A stretch of 64,000 bases of DNA from Cercospora beticola (GCF_033473495.1 NC_088942.1:1550001-1614000), one strand, 5' to 3'; shown: positions 32,600 to 45,480, counted from the first letter of the stretch. The notes: generated by a model not told the origin, from the sequence alone. Translations and numbers: made by a program.

Positions 32600-34121
32600 A
32601 TAAATATAGGCTATAGAGGTAGTGCCTTTAACTCTACTTATTTTAATCGCTTTAGAGCTTTAATTAATTAATTAAAGTATTACTAGAGCTATCTATTAGC
32701 TACTTTATTTTCTTTAATACGTTATACTTCTACCTTTACTTTAGTAGCTTATTCTTGCTTAGTTATATACTAATTAAGCCTTTCTAACTTCCGCTATTCC
32801 TTTATAATTAATTCCTATATATTAGCTAGTTTCTTAGCTTATTTCTAAGCCTCCTTCTTAGCTTATTCTACTTCTTTATTTAGCTATTATTAAGCTATAA
32901 AGTCCTTAGCTTCCTTTATTTTCTAAGAGCTATATATTATAGTACTACCTATATTTAGTTTATACTAGTTATTAATTAGGCTCTTACTTTTAGTTTTATA
33001 TTTCTTCTTATTAGTAATAGCCTACTTTAAGCTATTATTTTTAGCTTTAAGTACCTAGTTCTAAGCTTATATAGTAAATAGCTTATTATAGAAGCTTTAG
33101 AGTTATTTATAATACTTAAAATTAAATACTTTAGAAAGTATCTATCTAAATATACTACGTATAAAGTAGAGACTTAATTCTAAGTAAGTTAAAGTATAGC
33201 TTAAAGCCTTTAAGCTAGTAGTAACTAGCTTTAATTCTAGCTACTATATACTAAGTATTACTAATAGATCTAGTAGATAAATACTAGTTTTACTAAAGAA
33301 GCTAAGGATATTCTTTATAGTAAAAGCCTAAGTAAATATAAACTAAAATAACTTAAGGAAGTCCTACTTTCTTACTATAGATAGCTCTTAGTACTCTATA
33401 TTAAGCTTATTAAGCTCCTAGCTATATCTAATAGATAAGAGCCTAAATAATAATATATCTAGTAGCTATAGATAGTAGGTACTATATAGTAGAAATACTA
33501 TAATTAGAATCTTTTTTTCTAAAGTAAAGTTAATAAACTTTATAGCCTACGAAGTTCTATTATATATCTCTACGTAGTCGTAGGTAGAAATAAATAGCTT
33601 CGGCTATACTAGCAAAGTATAGGGCGGCTAGATACCTATAGAAGTAAAAAGAAGGTAATAAAAAAAAAAGTCTAGAATTTCGACTTAGAGAGATTAGAGA
33701 GCTTCTAAGAATATAAAGACGACGCTAGCGCGATATAACTACTATAAGATTCTAATACTCGACTATAGGATAGCTCTTCTAGATAGTAAATACTACTATA
33801 GGTCTAGAGGCTAGAGTAGTAACCTAGGCTCTAAATAGGCTAAAAAGAAGGAACTAAATATACCTAAAAGAAGACTTTAATAAGAAAGAGTAAGAATAGC
33901 TAAAATAGAAGAAAGGAATAGTAGTACCTCTATAGATACTAGGATAATTAGCTACTAGGAGCCTTTTATCTAAATAGAAGACTCTAAAGTAGACTAGTCT
34001 CTCTACTTTAGAGCTCTTTAGAAACTTTAAGTCTAAAGGTAGAGTATCTAATATAAGCTATCTAACTCTATACTATACTTAGAGCTACCTATAAAGATAT
34101 CTACTATTCTAGATATTCTAT
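32600..34121 (-). pseudogene. Fot1/pogo transposase relic, C-terminal part
   Basis: Minus-strand sequence with many TAA/TAG codons where Gln or Trp are expected after CpA-to-TpA change. Around 33200-33480 the translation follows the last DDE block of pogo-type transposases (LLYSTYYL then LLD, then DFLKLF and AFTIKNILS). Further downstream, 32640-32910, it reads as a Lys/Glu/Gln coiled coil. The gene is split at 34122 by the Gypsy insertion; its N-terminal part lies at 54543-55560. Confidence 0.7.
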
Positions 34122-34126
34122 AAAAA

Positions 34127-34321
34127 TATAAGAGTAGAATATAGTAATATATTAAGCGCCTCTAGACTTCCTATCTAGAGATATTAAGAATAATTCTTAC
34201 CTTTTTCGTTTATATATATTCTATATACTTTTATCCTACGCTAAGTATAAGTAGTACTAGCCGTTATACTTTAACGCCTAATAAGCTACGCCTCTCGAGC
34301 TATATACCTCTAGCTCTTATA
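34127..34321 (-). repeat. Gypsy copy 2, 3' LTR (195 bp)
   Basis: Ends are TATAAGAG...CTCTTATA, consistent with ancestral TG...CA ends after RIP. It has the same 195-bp length as the other three copies. Confidence 0.9.
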
Positions 34322-34371
34322 ACTATCTCCTCTTTCTAATAGAGCTACTTTAGCTCGTAGAGGAGACTATA

Positions 34372-35590
34372 TATTTCCGTCGTCTTAGTATAGTATCTAG
34401 TACGTTCGTACTACTTCTTACGTATATAAATATTAAGTCGAGCCTTAGTTTATAGCTAGTTACTATATAGTAACTCTCCGTAGTAATAGGCTTATTAATA
34501 GTACGTACTGTCGGCGCTTACGCTATAAGGCGCTAGTATACTATAAATTCGTCGTATACTCTTCGCGTGTTTTCTCTATTAACTATCTATATTTAGTAAG
34601 CTCTTCGTATCCGACTTATACTATATACTTAACTATCTAGTACTACTCTCGTACGCGACCTATAAGTAATATACCTCTAAGGAGAGCTACTACCGCTCCC
34701 GCTACTCTAGCTACTAACTATCTCTCTTATATAGTAGACGACCTACTAAAGATAGAGAATAACGACTACTAGTATTACCTTCTATACCTCGTAGACTATA
34801 AGTCGCGTAGTTCGTATATATATCGTATACTTCGAGTCTACTAACTCCTTATACCTAGCCGTCGAGCTACGCTATAATAGCGATATAAAGCTCGGCTAGT
34901 AGCTAAACTATATTCGCTATAGTAAGTCTAACTATAAGTATATCTATATTACTAATCTAGACTTTATAAAGCAGGCGTAGCGCGCGCGCTACTACCGCCG
35001 CATACTATATATAAGTAGGCGCTCTATATAGTACTAGTAGCTCTGCTGCTATCTTAATAACGTAGGCGAGGCTATCGCCTATACTCTTAAGCGCTTATAG
35101 AGTAACTCGGGTAAGTCCGCCGGCTTCTTCTCTATACTAAAGAAGACTAGCGAGGTACTAGCTACTAGTATACTCTCCGCTAACGAGCTCGTAGCGACGA
35201 GTATAGGCCTTACTATCTAGCGCAGTATATTCGAGCTAGAGTACGAAGTATATCTTATATCCTACTAGTCGCTTACTCCTCTTATATAGTACTAATTCGT
35301 ATAATAGAAGCTCCGCCTACTTAGTACTTCTAGCGAAGCTCTAAACCTTACTATTGCCTCTATCTACTCCGGCTAGTCTACTTAGGACGAGAGAGAGCTC
35401 TCTAAGCTCGAGAAGGATAATAAGAAGGAGAGTAAGAAGAAGAGTAATAAGGCTATAGACGTAGGTAGCGAGTAGCCTATAGGCTTCGCGCTCTTCCTCT
35501 ACTAGACTCTTATAGTACTCTCGCGTCTTGCCGGCCCTAGGCTATATACTTCTATTACGCGTAGTATACGCTATACCTATAGATACTATA
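34372..35590 (+). pseudogene. Antisense accessory frame of Gypsy copy 2 (relic)
   Basis: Plus-strand frame between the 3' LTR and the end of pol, opposite in direction to gag-pol. It corresponds codon for codon to 38230-39440 in copy 1 and is broken by TAG/TAA at positions expected to be Gln or Trp. Protein-like stretches include SNSGKSAG, ELEYEVYL-type and a Lys/Glu-rich segment near the end. Family unknown. Confidence 0.5.
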
Positions 35591-35721
35591 AATAAATATC
35601 TTCTCTTCTTTTATAATATCTTAGTTTTCTAAGTTCTTATATCTTAGTAGTTCTTATATCTTAGCGATACTTAGCGTTTAGAATTCTTAGAATTTTCTGC
35701 TATTCTACTAACTACTAGTAT

Positions 35722-35951
35722 TATTAGAAAGTATAGTCTAGTTAGATATTCTAAGAGATACTTTAGGGATTAGAGTTAGGTAATATAGGTTATATAATAC
35801 TAGGTTATATAACCTAGCTAATACCTATCTTAGGAGTAAGATATAACCTATAACTAACTAATATAATTAACTCGGTTAGTTCCTACTTATTATCTCTACT
35901 TCTACTATATTATATCTATCCGACGAGTGCCTACGAGAATATAATCTAATA
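35722..35951 (+). repeat. Copia 5' LTR (230 bp)
   Basis: Begins TATTAGAAAGTATAG and ends AATCTAATA, i.e. RIP-altered TG...CA ends. Near-identical to 49108-49337. Confidence 0.9.
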
Positions 35952-35966
35952 GGTTATAAGCTCGAG
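35952..35966 (+). other. Copia primer-binding site, half-tRNA type
   Basis: GGTTATAAGCTCGAG follows the 5' LTR directly. Reversing one TG-to-TA change gives GGTTATGAGC, complementary to the anticodon arm of initiator tRNA-Met (loop CTCATAA). Priming from an internal tRNA fragment is known for Drosophila copia. Assignment is inference. Confidence 0.5.
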
Positions 35967-36479
35967 TTTATAGAGAGGCTCTAAGTAGAAAGAGTTAGCC
36001 TTCTTATCCTTAAAGTAATACGTATTACCTCTTATAGGACCTATAGTATTAACTAGATAGAGAAGTAGGAAAAGAGTATAAGAGAGACTAGAGGTATATT
36101 CTATCTATACTACCTTAAAGCTTTAGAAGATCCTAGTTATAAGCTAGAAGTCTCTAAAGAGTAAGTAAGATAGAGAAAAGCCTAGTAAAGTATACTCTAC
36201 TTTAAAAGAAAAGTATACTAAAGAAGTATAAAAAGGAAAGGATTAGCTTTAGACTATAGTACCTAAGTAGATAAGACTAGGTATAAGTACTAAGTACTAC
36301 TAATACTTTAGAACTAGCTAGTAGTACTCTTCTAAGAAGGTAGATCTTTTAGAGGTTCTCTACCTAAGAACCTAACTAACTCCTATAAAAGAGAAGAGTC
36401 CTTAAATATCTTAGCTAAGAGAGAAGAGTCTTAGTAACTAGGGAAGGTAGAAATCTAGAAGCTTCTAATTAGATTAAAA

Positions 36480-37979
36480 GAGCTTATATTTCTAGAGTTT
36501 AGATTTGTTTATTTAATTTTATAGAAATAGATTTAATAAGTAAATTAGATAGGAGGAGAATACTAATCCTAATAAAGGAGAACTAGAGACTATAGTTTAA
36601 GCTATAGGAGAATATACTTAGAGGAAAAGAAATCTTCTAGATAATCTTAGACTTAAAGGGATTATTAGTACCTACTCTAGCTAAATCTAAAGTATCTAAA
36701 GCTTTATTAAGTAAAGAGAAAAGTACTATATTTTTAGAGTTTAGCCTAAAATAGTAGAAGGATAATATAAAGGCAATCTATATCCTAATAGAAAGTCTTT
36801 ATATAGATAACTAAAATAAGGTAATAGATAAGATAAAAGTATATAATATCTAGATAAAGCTATATAGGAAATATAGCAAAGTCTAATAGGTATATATAAT
36901 AGCTATTATCTAAGAATTTATAACCTTTAAAATAGAACTAGAGGATATAATTAGGAAATTATAGGTCTATCTTAGTAATCTTAGAAGGAGAATTATAGAG
37001 ATTAACTAGAGAGAGTTATACTATAAAACTCCTAATATAAGGATTAAGTATCTACTCTTTATACTCCTAGCTAAGTATAAGAGTATAAGGCAGACTATCT
37101 AAGCTTAGAAGGACTTAGACTCTAAAGAAATCCTCTAACTTCTTAAAGTAGAGGAGTTAATATAGTATAGATACTAGTTATAAGAAATAGCAATATTTGC
37201 TAAAAGAAGAGAGATTTAAAGTATAAAGCTAAAATACTATCTCTATAAGGAAGAGCATTTTAGAAATATTACTAAGTATCTATACTTTAATAAAGCTAAG
37301 AGAACTATTAACTTAAAATAGGCTAGTAGAATAGAGAAGAGAAGAATACTACCTAGAGAGAGTATATTTAGGAGGAGATCTTTACTAAATAAAGAAGTAT
37401 TAAAAGAAATAGTAAAGAAACTTAACTTAAAAGTCTAATCTCTTAAGAAGAGATAAACTTTAAGGAAGTTTTCTAAGAAAGTATATACTACCTAAGAAGA
37501 TATAGAGCCTTCTATAGTATCTAAAGTATCTTAATCTCTATTAGAGGATAATAATATTAATAAAGCTATATACTTAACTATAGAAGCAAAAGGCAAGTAT
37601 ATACTATTAAGATAGCTACTTAACTCCTATACTTTATTATATATAACTAACTAAGAATTACTTTTTAGAGAACTAAAACCTCTTTAGAGGAAAAAGTAGA
37701 TTAAGGTTAGAGGTAGCTATCTAATAGCTATATATATAGGAAATATAGTAATAGGTAGGAAAAGAGGAAAATAGATTATTCTTAAGAATATTCTCTTTAT
37801 ACCTAGTCTAGGAGTAAATCTTGTTTCTTAGAACTAATTTAGCTAGTAGTATAGTATTTAACTACTAAAATTTATACTTATTTTATTATCTAGGAAACTA
37901 GTTATCTAGATAAAACTATTAGGAGGAGTACTATTTATTAAGAAGATTAATAATATATTATAGGAGCTTATAATATTAT
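36480..37979 (+). pseudogene. Copia gag-protease relic
   Basis: Plus-strand frame with RIP stops. A degraded CCHC knuckle reads YYLYKEEHFRN near 37230 (Cys and His codons turned to Tyr). A protease-like LLNSYTLLYITN near 37615 is equivalent to LLDSGASxHxTN. The frame is cut at 37980 by Gypsy copy 1. Confidence 0.6.
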
Positions 37980-37984
37980 ACTTT

Positions 37985-38179
37985 TATAAGGGTAGAATAT
38001 AGCAATATATTAAGCGCCTCTAGACTCTCCGTCTAGAGATATTAAGAATAATTCTTGCTTCGTTAGTTTTTATACGTTCTGCGTACTTTTATCCTACGCT
38101 AAGTATAAGCGGTACTAGCCGTTATACCTTAACGCCTAACAAGCTACGCCTCTCGAGCTATATACCTCTAGCTCTTATA
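37985..38179 (-). repeat. Gypsy copy 1, 3' LTR (195 bp)
   Basis: The adjacent internal minus-strand sequence AGAGAGAGGAGATAGT is the polypurine tract. Confidence 0.9.
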
Positions 38180-38229
38180 ACTATCTCCTCTCTCTAATAG
38201 AGCTACCTTAGCTCGTAGAGGAGACTATA

Positions 38230-39440
38230 TATTTCCGTCGTCTTAGTATAGTATCTAGTACGTTCGTACTGCTTCTTACGTACGTAAATATTAAGTCGAG
38301 CCTTAGTTTATAGCTAGTTGCTATATAGCAACCCTCCGTAGCAATAAGCTTATTAATAGTACGTACTATCGGCGCTTGCGCTATAAGGCGCCGGCGTACT
38401 ATAAATTCGTCGTATACCCTTCGCGTATTTTCTCTATTAACTATCTATATTTAGTAAGCTTTCTATATCCGACTCGTACTATATACTTAACTATCTAGTA
38501 CTACTCTCGTACGCGACCCGCAAGCAATATGCCTCTAAGAAGAGCTACCGCCGCTCTCGCTACTCCGGCCGCTAACTATCTCCCTCGTACGGTAGAAGAC
38601 CTACCGAAGGTAGAGGACGATAACTACTAGCGCTGCCTCCTATACCTCGTAGACCGTAAGTCGCGCGGTTCGTATACGTATCGTATACTTCGAGTCTACT
38701 AACTTCTTATACCTAGCCGTCGAGCCGCGCTATAATAGCGATATAAAGCTCGGCTAGTAGCTAAACTATATTCGCTATAGTAGGTCTAACTATAAGTATA
38801 TCTATATTACCTATCCCGACCTTATAAAGTAGGCGTAGCGCGCGCGCTACTACCGCTGCCTACTACGTACGAGCACGCGCGCCGTACGCCTCTAGTAGCT
38901 CTGCCGACGCCTCGATAACGTAGGCGAGGCTATCGCCGCTATTCTTAAGCGCCTATAGAGCAACTCGGGCAAGTCCGCCGGCATCTTCTCTACGCTAAAG
39001 AAGGCTAGCGAGGCGCTAGCTACTAGTATACCCTCCGCTAACGAGCTCGCGGCGACGAGTATAGGCCTCGCTATCTAGCGCGGTATATTCGAGCTAGAGT
39101 ACGAGGTATGTCTTATGTCCTACTAGTCGCTTGCTTATACTATACGGTACTAATTCGTATAATAGAAGCTCTACCTACTTAGCGCCTCTAGCGAGGCTCT
39201 AGACCTTACTATCGCCTCTACCTACCCCGGCTAGTCTACTTAGGACGAAGGAGAGCTCTCTAAGCTCGAGGCGGATAATAAGAAGGAGAGTAAGAAGGAG
39301 GATAATAATATAGACTTAGGCGTAGGCGGCGAGTAGCCTACGGGCCTCGCGCTCTTCTTCTACTAGGCCCTCGTAGTACTTTTACGTCTCGCCGGCCCTA
39401 GGCTATATACTTCTATTACGTATAGTATACGCTATACCTA
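38230..39440 (+). pseudogene. Antisense accessory frame of Gypsy copy 1 (relic)
   Basis: A plus-strand frame of about 400 codons sits between the 3' LTR and the chromodomain end of pol and runs against gag-pol. It is interrupted only by TAG/TAA codons consistent with RIP of CAG, CAA or TGG. Readable stretches include IVYFESTNFLYLAVEPRYNS, SNSGKSAGIFSTLKKASEAL and ADNKKESKKEDNN. I do not recognise the family. The same frame is kept in copy 2. Confidence 0.55.
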
Positions 39441-39582
39441 TAGGTACTATAAATAAATACTTTCTCTTCTTTCGTAACGTCTTAGTTTCCTAAATTCTCG
39501 TATTTTAGCAGTTCTCGTATTTTAGCGATACTTAGCGTTTAGAATTCTTAGAATTTTCCGCTATTCTACTAACTACTAGTAT

Positions 39583-42500
39583 TACTATTTCTTCCGCGGT
39601 TTCGCTTTACGTATAGGCTACTTAGTTTCGCGTTGCACCTCGAATATATTAAGTGCCTTATAATCCCCGATATATTCTACCGGCTTCTAAGTATCGTATT
39701 CCTCCGGCTACTCGCACTATCGAACTAGGTACTTCCTTATATCTTTCTCTATATAGCTTTCTAGTATCCTCTCGACCTCCTATTCGCCTTACTCGTCTAC
39801 GAGTAGTAGGCTAGTATCCTGCGTATCGCCGCCTTGCTAGAGTTCTAAGAGGGATATATAGAAGATATTATAAATCCGTAAGCCGGTTAGTAGAGCTAGG
39901 CGGTACGCCTGCTTTCCGACTACGTTAATAACCTTAAATAGTCTAGCGAATTTGTCCGCTAGCTTCTTCGATAGTACCTTTAACCGGAGGTTCTTTATAG
40001 ATAATAGGACTAAGTCGCTAACCTTAAATTCTATCGGCTAGTACTTCTAATTAAAGTACTTAGCCTAAGATTCGCTTACTTATTACTAGCGCTTAGTTAG
40101 CTCTTCGTAGTTCCGCTTTAACCTCTCTATAGTATTCTTCGCTACTAGTACCTCTCCTCGAAGAAGCGCGTCCTAAGCTTCGCCTACGTCCCTCTTACGC
40201 GTTTCTATAAAAAGGTCTAGATTAAACTCGTATACTACTCGAAATAGCGATATCTTAAGCGTAGTATTCGCGCTATTATTATACGCGAATTCCGCTAACG
40301 ATAGGATAGACGCCTAGTCGTCCTATCGCTCGCTATAATAGATACGTAGGTACTACTTAAGCGTCTAGTTTACGCGCTCGGTTTAACCGTTAGTCTACGA
40401 GTAGAATATAGTACTTAGCCTACGTTTAATATACGTCTCGTAGCAGAAGTCTAACTAGAACTAGCTAGTAAAGACTAAGCCTCTATCGCTTACGATACTA
40501 GCTAGTACGCTACGTAGTTATATTACCTCGTTAAGTAGGATATCTATAAGCTCTACGCTAGTATAGCGCTTTGTCGTTCGGACGAAAGTTACTATCTTTA
40601 AGTAACGATCTACGATTATAAGGATTGCGTCGAAGATACGGCCGTTCTACTTACTAAGTAGAAGATCCGTAATAAAGTCTATAGATAAATCCTTCTAAGG
40701 ACGGTTAGGTAGTAGGAGTATAGCTATCTCGCTATAGGGGCGATAGCGCCTCGCCTTTGCCTTCTAATAGCTGCTATACTACTCGACGTACTACTTTACG
40801 TCGTTACTAACCTCCGGCTACTAGTACTTCCGCTTAACTAACTCTACCGTCTTATCCTTACTAAAATAGCCCGCTAGGATATCGTCGTAGTATATACGGA
40901 TTACCTGCGTCCGTAATACTAGGTCGTTCGGTAGGTATAGAGCCTCTTCCTAGTATATATAGCCGTCCTTAACGGTATATTTCTCGCTTACTACGCCTTC
41001 GCGTTCGGCCTACTCGTATAGTGCTTTTGCTTTCGGATCGAGCTATACTAATATAGCGGTATACCTAATAATTATATCCGAGACGTTAGTATACGGCTGC
41101 TCTTATATAGTAATAGCGCTAGCGACTCGTAAGGGTAGAGCAAAGCTAAACGGACGAACCGAACGGTTAGCCGCCGCCGTAATATACCTACTATTAGGCA
41201 GCGCTACCCCGCTGCTCTTAGCCGCTGCCGTAACTACCTTTAGAGTGTCTAACTAAGCCTAGTAAGTAGCTTTTATATAGGTAATAACTAGGCCGCTTAT
41301 AGGTATAGTACTCTATACCTAGAGTTTCTACTATAGTAATAGTAGGAGGTTACTTATCTCCTTCGCCTCTCGTACGTAGTCGCTACGTCTAGATAGTATA
41401 TCGGCTAGGTTAAGCTTACTAGCTCGATAGCTAATAGTAAAATTAAAGGAGGCGAGGAATATCGCCTACTTTACTTGTCTACCCGTTAGCTACTTAACGC
41501 CTATAAATCCCTTAAGGTTAGCGTAATTAATAAGTACCTTAACCTTATACGTAGCGCCTTCGAGGTATAGTCGCTATACCTTAAATACCTTAACTACTAC
41601 GAGTAGTTCCTTATCGTAAACCTCGTAGTTATATTTAGCGTTAGTTATCTTCTATAAGAAGAAGGTAATTAGATACTATTCCGCTTCGAATAGTTAGCTT
41701 AGGATACCGGCTACTACGAAGTCGGAAGCGTCGGTTTCGACTCGTAAGCGTAGCGTAGAGTTAAAGTATCTTAGTAGCGGTATAGTCTAAAATCGATTCT
41801 TTAGCTTACAGAACGCCTACTCCTTAGCTACTTCCTACTTAATTAGCCCTAGCTTCTTTCTATCCTTTATACTCTTTAATAGCGCTATTAAAGGTACTAT
41901 AACTCTCGAATATCCGAAGATAAATCGACGGTAGAAGTTCGCGAATCTAAGGAAGGATTAAACTTCTATTAGCGTAGTTAGAGTTAGCTACGAAGCGATT
42001 GCGGCTACTCTACTTAGGTCTATCGCTACGCTACTAGTAGTTACTACGAATCTAAGGAAGTCGACCTTTTTCTAGAAGAACTTATACTTAGAACGCTATA
42101 CGTAGAGTCTAAACTTACGGAGCCTCTTAAGTATAGCGTATACGTCTCGCACGTGTTCCTTACGTATTCTACTATAGATTAGGATATTGTCTAGGTATAC
42201 TATATAGCTTATATCGACTAGCTCTACTAGCGTACGGTTAATATATACTTAGAACGTCGCTAGTACGTTTGTTAAGCCGAAGGGTATTACCTTATACTAG
42301 AAATAGCCGTAGCGCGTACGGAATATAGTCTTCTAGCGGTTACTTAGCTTAATCCGAATACGGTAGTACGTATCGGCTAAGTCTAAGGACGTAAACTATA
42401 CGGCTCCTATAAGCCTATCTAGCGTCTTACTAATTAGAGGTAGTAGATACCGGTTCTTAATAGTAATCTCGTTTAGCCTACGGTAGTCGATATATAACCG

Positions 42501-44585
42501 TAGCTTGCTATTCTTCTTTAGTACGAATAGGATAGGCGCACCCGCCTCGCTATCGGAACGCTCGATCTAATTATACTCGAGTTCTGTCTTTAGGTACTCC
42601 TTAAGCTCGTCTAATTCTCGCCCCGACTAGTAATATAGTAGACGGAATAGTAGTATAGTTCTAGGCCGTAGGTTAATCGTATACTCTGCGCTATTAACTA
42701 GCTTACTTCTTATTTCCTCTATCGGATTAAGAATATCGTTAAAACGATAGAACTCCTTAGAGATAGGCTTAACCTTATCGCCTATCTTACTTAGGCTTAC
42801 CGCAAACACTACTAGTGCCTTCTAAAGATCCTTAAAGAACTTATAGGCTTCTCGGACTTCGAACTTACTAAAACGATCGTTACTATATAGCTATTTATCT
42901 ATAGCGCTACTAGCTAGTACGCGCTAAGTACGTCGCTATAGATAGCCTAAGATTACGTTAGGAGTTAGTATATTATATATATAGAAGATACTACCTATAG
43001 ATCGCTCCTTACTACTAGAGTCTACGATCCGTATATATATATAGTGCGTACTATAATAGTGCCCTAATTTACCTATAAAGGTAGTAACTAGTAGTAGGGC
43101 CGTATTCGGCCTTATTAGTAGGTTATACTATAGCATAAAGGCCCTTAATATTATATTAATATCTATAGTATCGTCGAGAAGGAAAGCGGCCGGCTTACTA
43201 CCTAACTACGTTTCGACTTCTCCTTCTATACGCGTCGCTAGTATACTCTAAACCGGTAGAGGGTTATCGCTATCTAGTTTAGCGCCGGTAACTCGCGCGT
43301 TGTCTCCGGCGCCTTAGCTTTTTTCGCTCTAAACCGCTCCTTTGCTATAGTTACTCTACGAATAGCCGGCTTATTACCGTCTTTCCTAGAGTTCGAGCAG
43401 TTAGGACTAATATAGCTAACCTCGTTATATACGAAGTACGTAGGTTGCTAACTCTTGCCCTTGCCTTTGCCTCTACGTTTACCCTTCGGCTTACTACTAT
43501 AAGTGTCGCGTTAGCCGCTAGTCGAACTAGAGGCTCTTTTATAAGGAGCGTCGCTATCGGTACGCTTGCGCTTAGCCTACTTATTCTCGGTATTACTACG
43601 ATACGGCTTACGAGGCATAGCTTTCTTAGCTTACTCGAGGTACCTTACTAGGGCGATAAGGTCGGTACGCTTATTAGGGACGATATAGTTCTTAATAATA
43701 TCCTTACGTAGCGATAGCTTTAGTTTTGCGAGGAACTAGCGTACTAGCTACGCCTTAGTATAATTACCTAACTAAGACTCTAGGTTACTAAGGTCTATTA
43801 CGAACTATCGTACGCTCTAGCTCTTACTCTAGCGTATGTTCTCGTATTCTATAGTTATAAGAAGTATATAGTTCGCTTAATCTCCGACGATATCGTATAG
43901 GAATTAATAGAACCGAGACTAGGTATATCCTATAGGTAGAACGCCTAGGTGTTTATTATACTATACCTCTTGCGCTTCGCCTACGAGGTATATAATACTC
44001 GTAATTACCTTCTAGTAATCTATCGGAAACCTCTTTAGTATAGCTATAAAGTTTACCTCGAGAGTATAGATAAATTCGCGTACCTCCTTTATAGTCTTAC
44101 TCTTGAAGGGCTTAGGCGTACGTAGCTTAATAGACTCGTATAAGCTATACTCGTCGCTTTCGGAACGTACGCCGCTCGTATAACTTGCGGACGCGTCTCC
44201 TTGCTAAAGTATTAGCTGTCCGAGGTCTAGCGCTATCGCGCTTAGCTATACTAGTAATTTAATTATCTATACCTCTCTTAGTAAGCGTTCGTTCTTAGCT
44301 TTAAGAGTACAGATCTCTAGCTATTCGCGTAACGTATTATTTTTAGCTTAGAGGCGCCTACGTATTATATACGCGTTACTAGCGTCGTCGGTATTATCTA
44401 TATCCTCGTCCTATTCCTCTTTAGCTTATACTATTCCGGATTCTAATATCTCTTCGATATAGCCTAATAGCTATCTATCGTTCGGTACGTCGTCGTCGCG
44501 ATTAGTTCGCTAGGTAGATACGTTTCGCGTAAGTATAGTAGGCCTTAATAGATCGCTACTCTCGATAAGGTAGAAGAATTATAAT
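39583..44585 (-). pseudogene. Gypsy copy 1 gag-pol relic with chromodomain
   Basis: RT motifs are clear: [15 protein letters not shown], then FTSLDLADTYYRIRI, then FRTRYGHFQYKVIPFGLTN. The gag knuckle reads YFVYNEVSYISPNC, i.e. CxxCxxxxHxxxxC with Cys and His changed to Tyr. The integrase reads VDRYLKIVTFVRTTKRY. The C-terminal KYLVR.CE.PEEYDT.KPVEYI is a chromodomain with TGG (Trp) turned to TAG. The longest intact frame left is about 60 codons (42627-42809), so it is nonfunctional. Confidence 0.85.
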
Positions 44586-44780
44586 TATAAGAGTAGAATA
44601 TAGCAATATATTAAGCGCCTCTAGACTCCCTATCTAGAGATATTAAGAATAATTCTTACCTCGTTAGTTTTTATACGTTCTGCGTACTTTTATCCTACGC
44701 TAAGTATAAGTAGTACTAGCCGTTATACCTTAACGTCTAATAAGCTACGCCTCTCGAGCTATATACCTCTAGCTCTTATA
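44586..44780 (-). repeat. Gypsy copy 1, 5' LTR (195 bp)
   Basis: Partner of 37985-38179, with ends TATAAGAG and CTCTTATA. Followed by the ACTTT duplication. Confidence 0.9.
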
Positions 44781-44994
44781 ACTTTAATTAAAAATAAGAG
44801 AATAAAGCCTATACCTTTAAAGCCTAAGAAAAGACCTAAGAATAGTAGGAGCTTTAGTATAGAAGACTTATATATTTTAGAAAGAGTCTTTTTAGAAACC
44901 TATATAAAGTATCTAACTTAAAAGCTTAGATTCCTATTCTAAAGGAATACTAACCTTATAGAGTATATTCCTTAGTAAAGATAAAGAAATATAG

Positions 44995-45153
44995 TATAAT
45001 AGCGAAATCCTAGAGCTTTGTTTCGTTACCTCTCGGCTAAAAAGGCATAATATCCGAGCTTAGTAAGCACGGACAGCTCTAGGTTATAAATCTTTAGTAT
45101 ATTACTACGTAACCTAGGCATTACGTAACTACCTACGTAACTCCGCTCTTATA
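44995..45153 (-). repeat. TRIM-like element, LTR at lower coordinates (159 bp)
   Basis: Differs from 45516-45674 at about 12 positions, 11 of which are CA/TG versus TA, the RIP signature. Confidence 0.8.
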
Positions 45154-45419
45154 ACTATCCCCTTCTCTCGGAAGGCGACGCCTCGGCGCTAAGCTCGGAT
45201 TACGTACTTAGAGGCCGTAGTATATTATATAACTAAGAGTACTTACTAAGTTATATTAACTCTAAAGCGATAGGTAAGGGACTATAGAAGTATATAGGTT
45301 ATACGCGTACGAAACCTAGTTACGTAATACGAGCACGTAATAAGGCAAATCTATAAACGTCGCCTAGTACTAAGGTATTTAGCCTTAGTACGTATACCGA
45401 CGTAATTTTAACTCCGCTT

Positions 45420-45480
45420 TTTAGCTCTAAGCGAGGATCGAACTAAAGACCTCGGATATACCGAGCTACCGACTTCGGCC
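45420..45480 (-). other. tRNA-like segment with Pol III B-box
   Basis: On the minus strand AGTCGGTAG (D-loop-like) is followed by CTCGGTATATCCGAG, a perfect 5-bp hairpin in the anticodon-arm position, then AGTTCGATCCTCGC, a T-arm with B-box consensus GTTCGATCC at 45435-45443. The acceptor stem is not recognisable. RIP probably altered the T-stem. Confidence 0.45.

Larger units (their letters stand above)
37985..44780 (-). mobile_element. Ty3/Gypsy chromovirus copy 1 (inner), uninterrupted
   Basis: 6796 bp flanked by ACTTT at 37980-37984 and 44781-44785. LTRs 37985-38179 and 44586-44780 differ at about 10 of 195 positions, mostly C/T or G/A. Read right to left: gag, CCHC knuckle near 43375-43440, protease, RT near 42230-42620, RNase H near 41640-41800, integrase near 40440-40620, chromodomain near 39600-39760. 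Same family as copy 2, inserted into the Copia element. It retains higher GC and more CpG than copy 2. Confidence 0.92.

Noticed and set aside
42627..42809. 60-codon open frame inside the AT-rich block.
   Set aside because: It is the longest surviving fragment of the Gypsy pol relic, not a gene.
43445..43651. 68-codon plus-strand hydrophobic-looking frame in Gypsy copy 1.
   Set aside because: It is antisense to the gag/knuckle region and not open in Gypsy copy 2.
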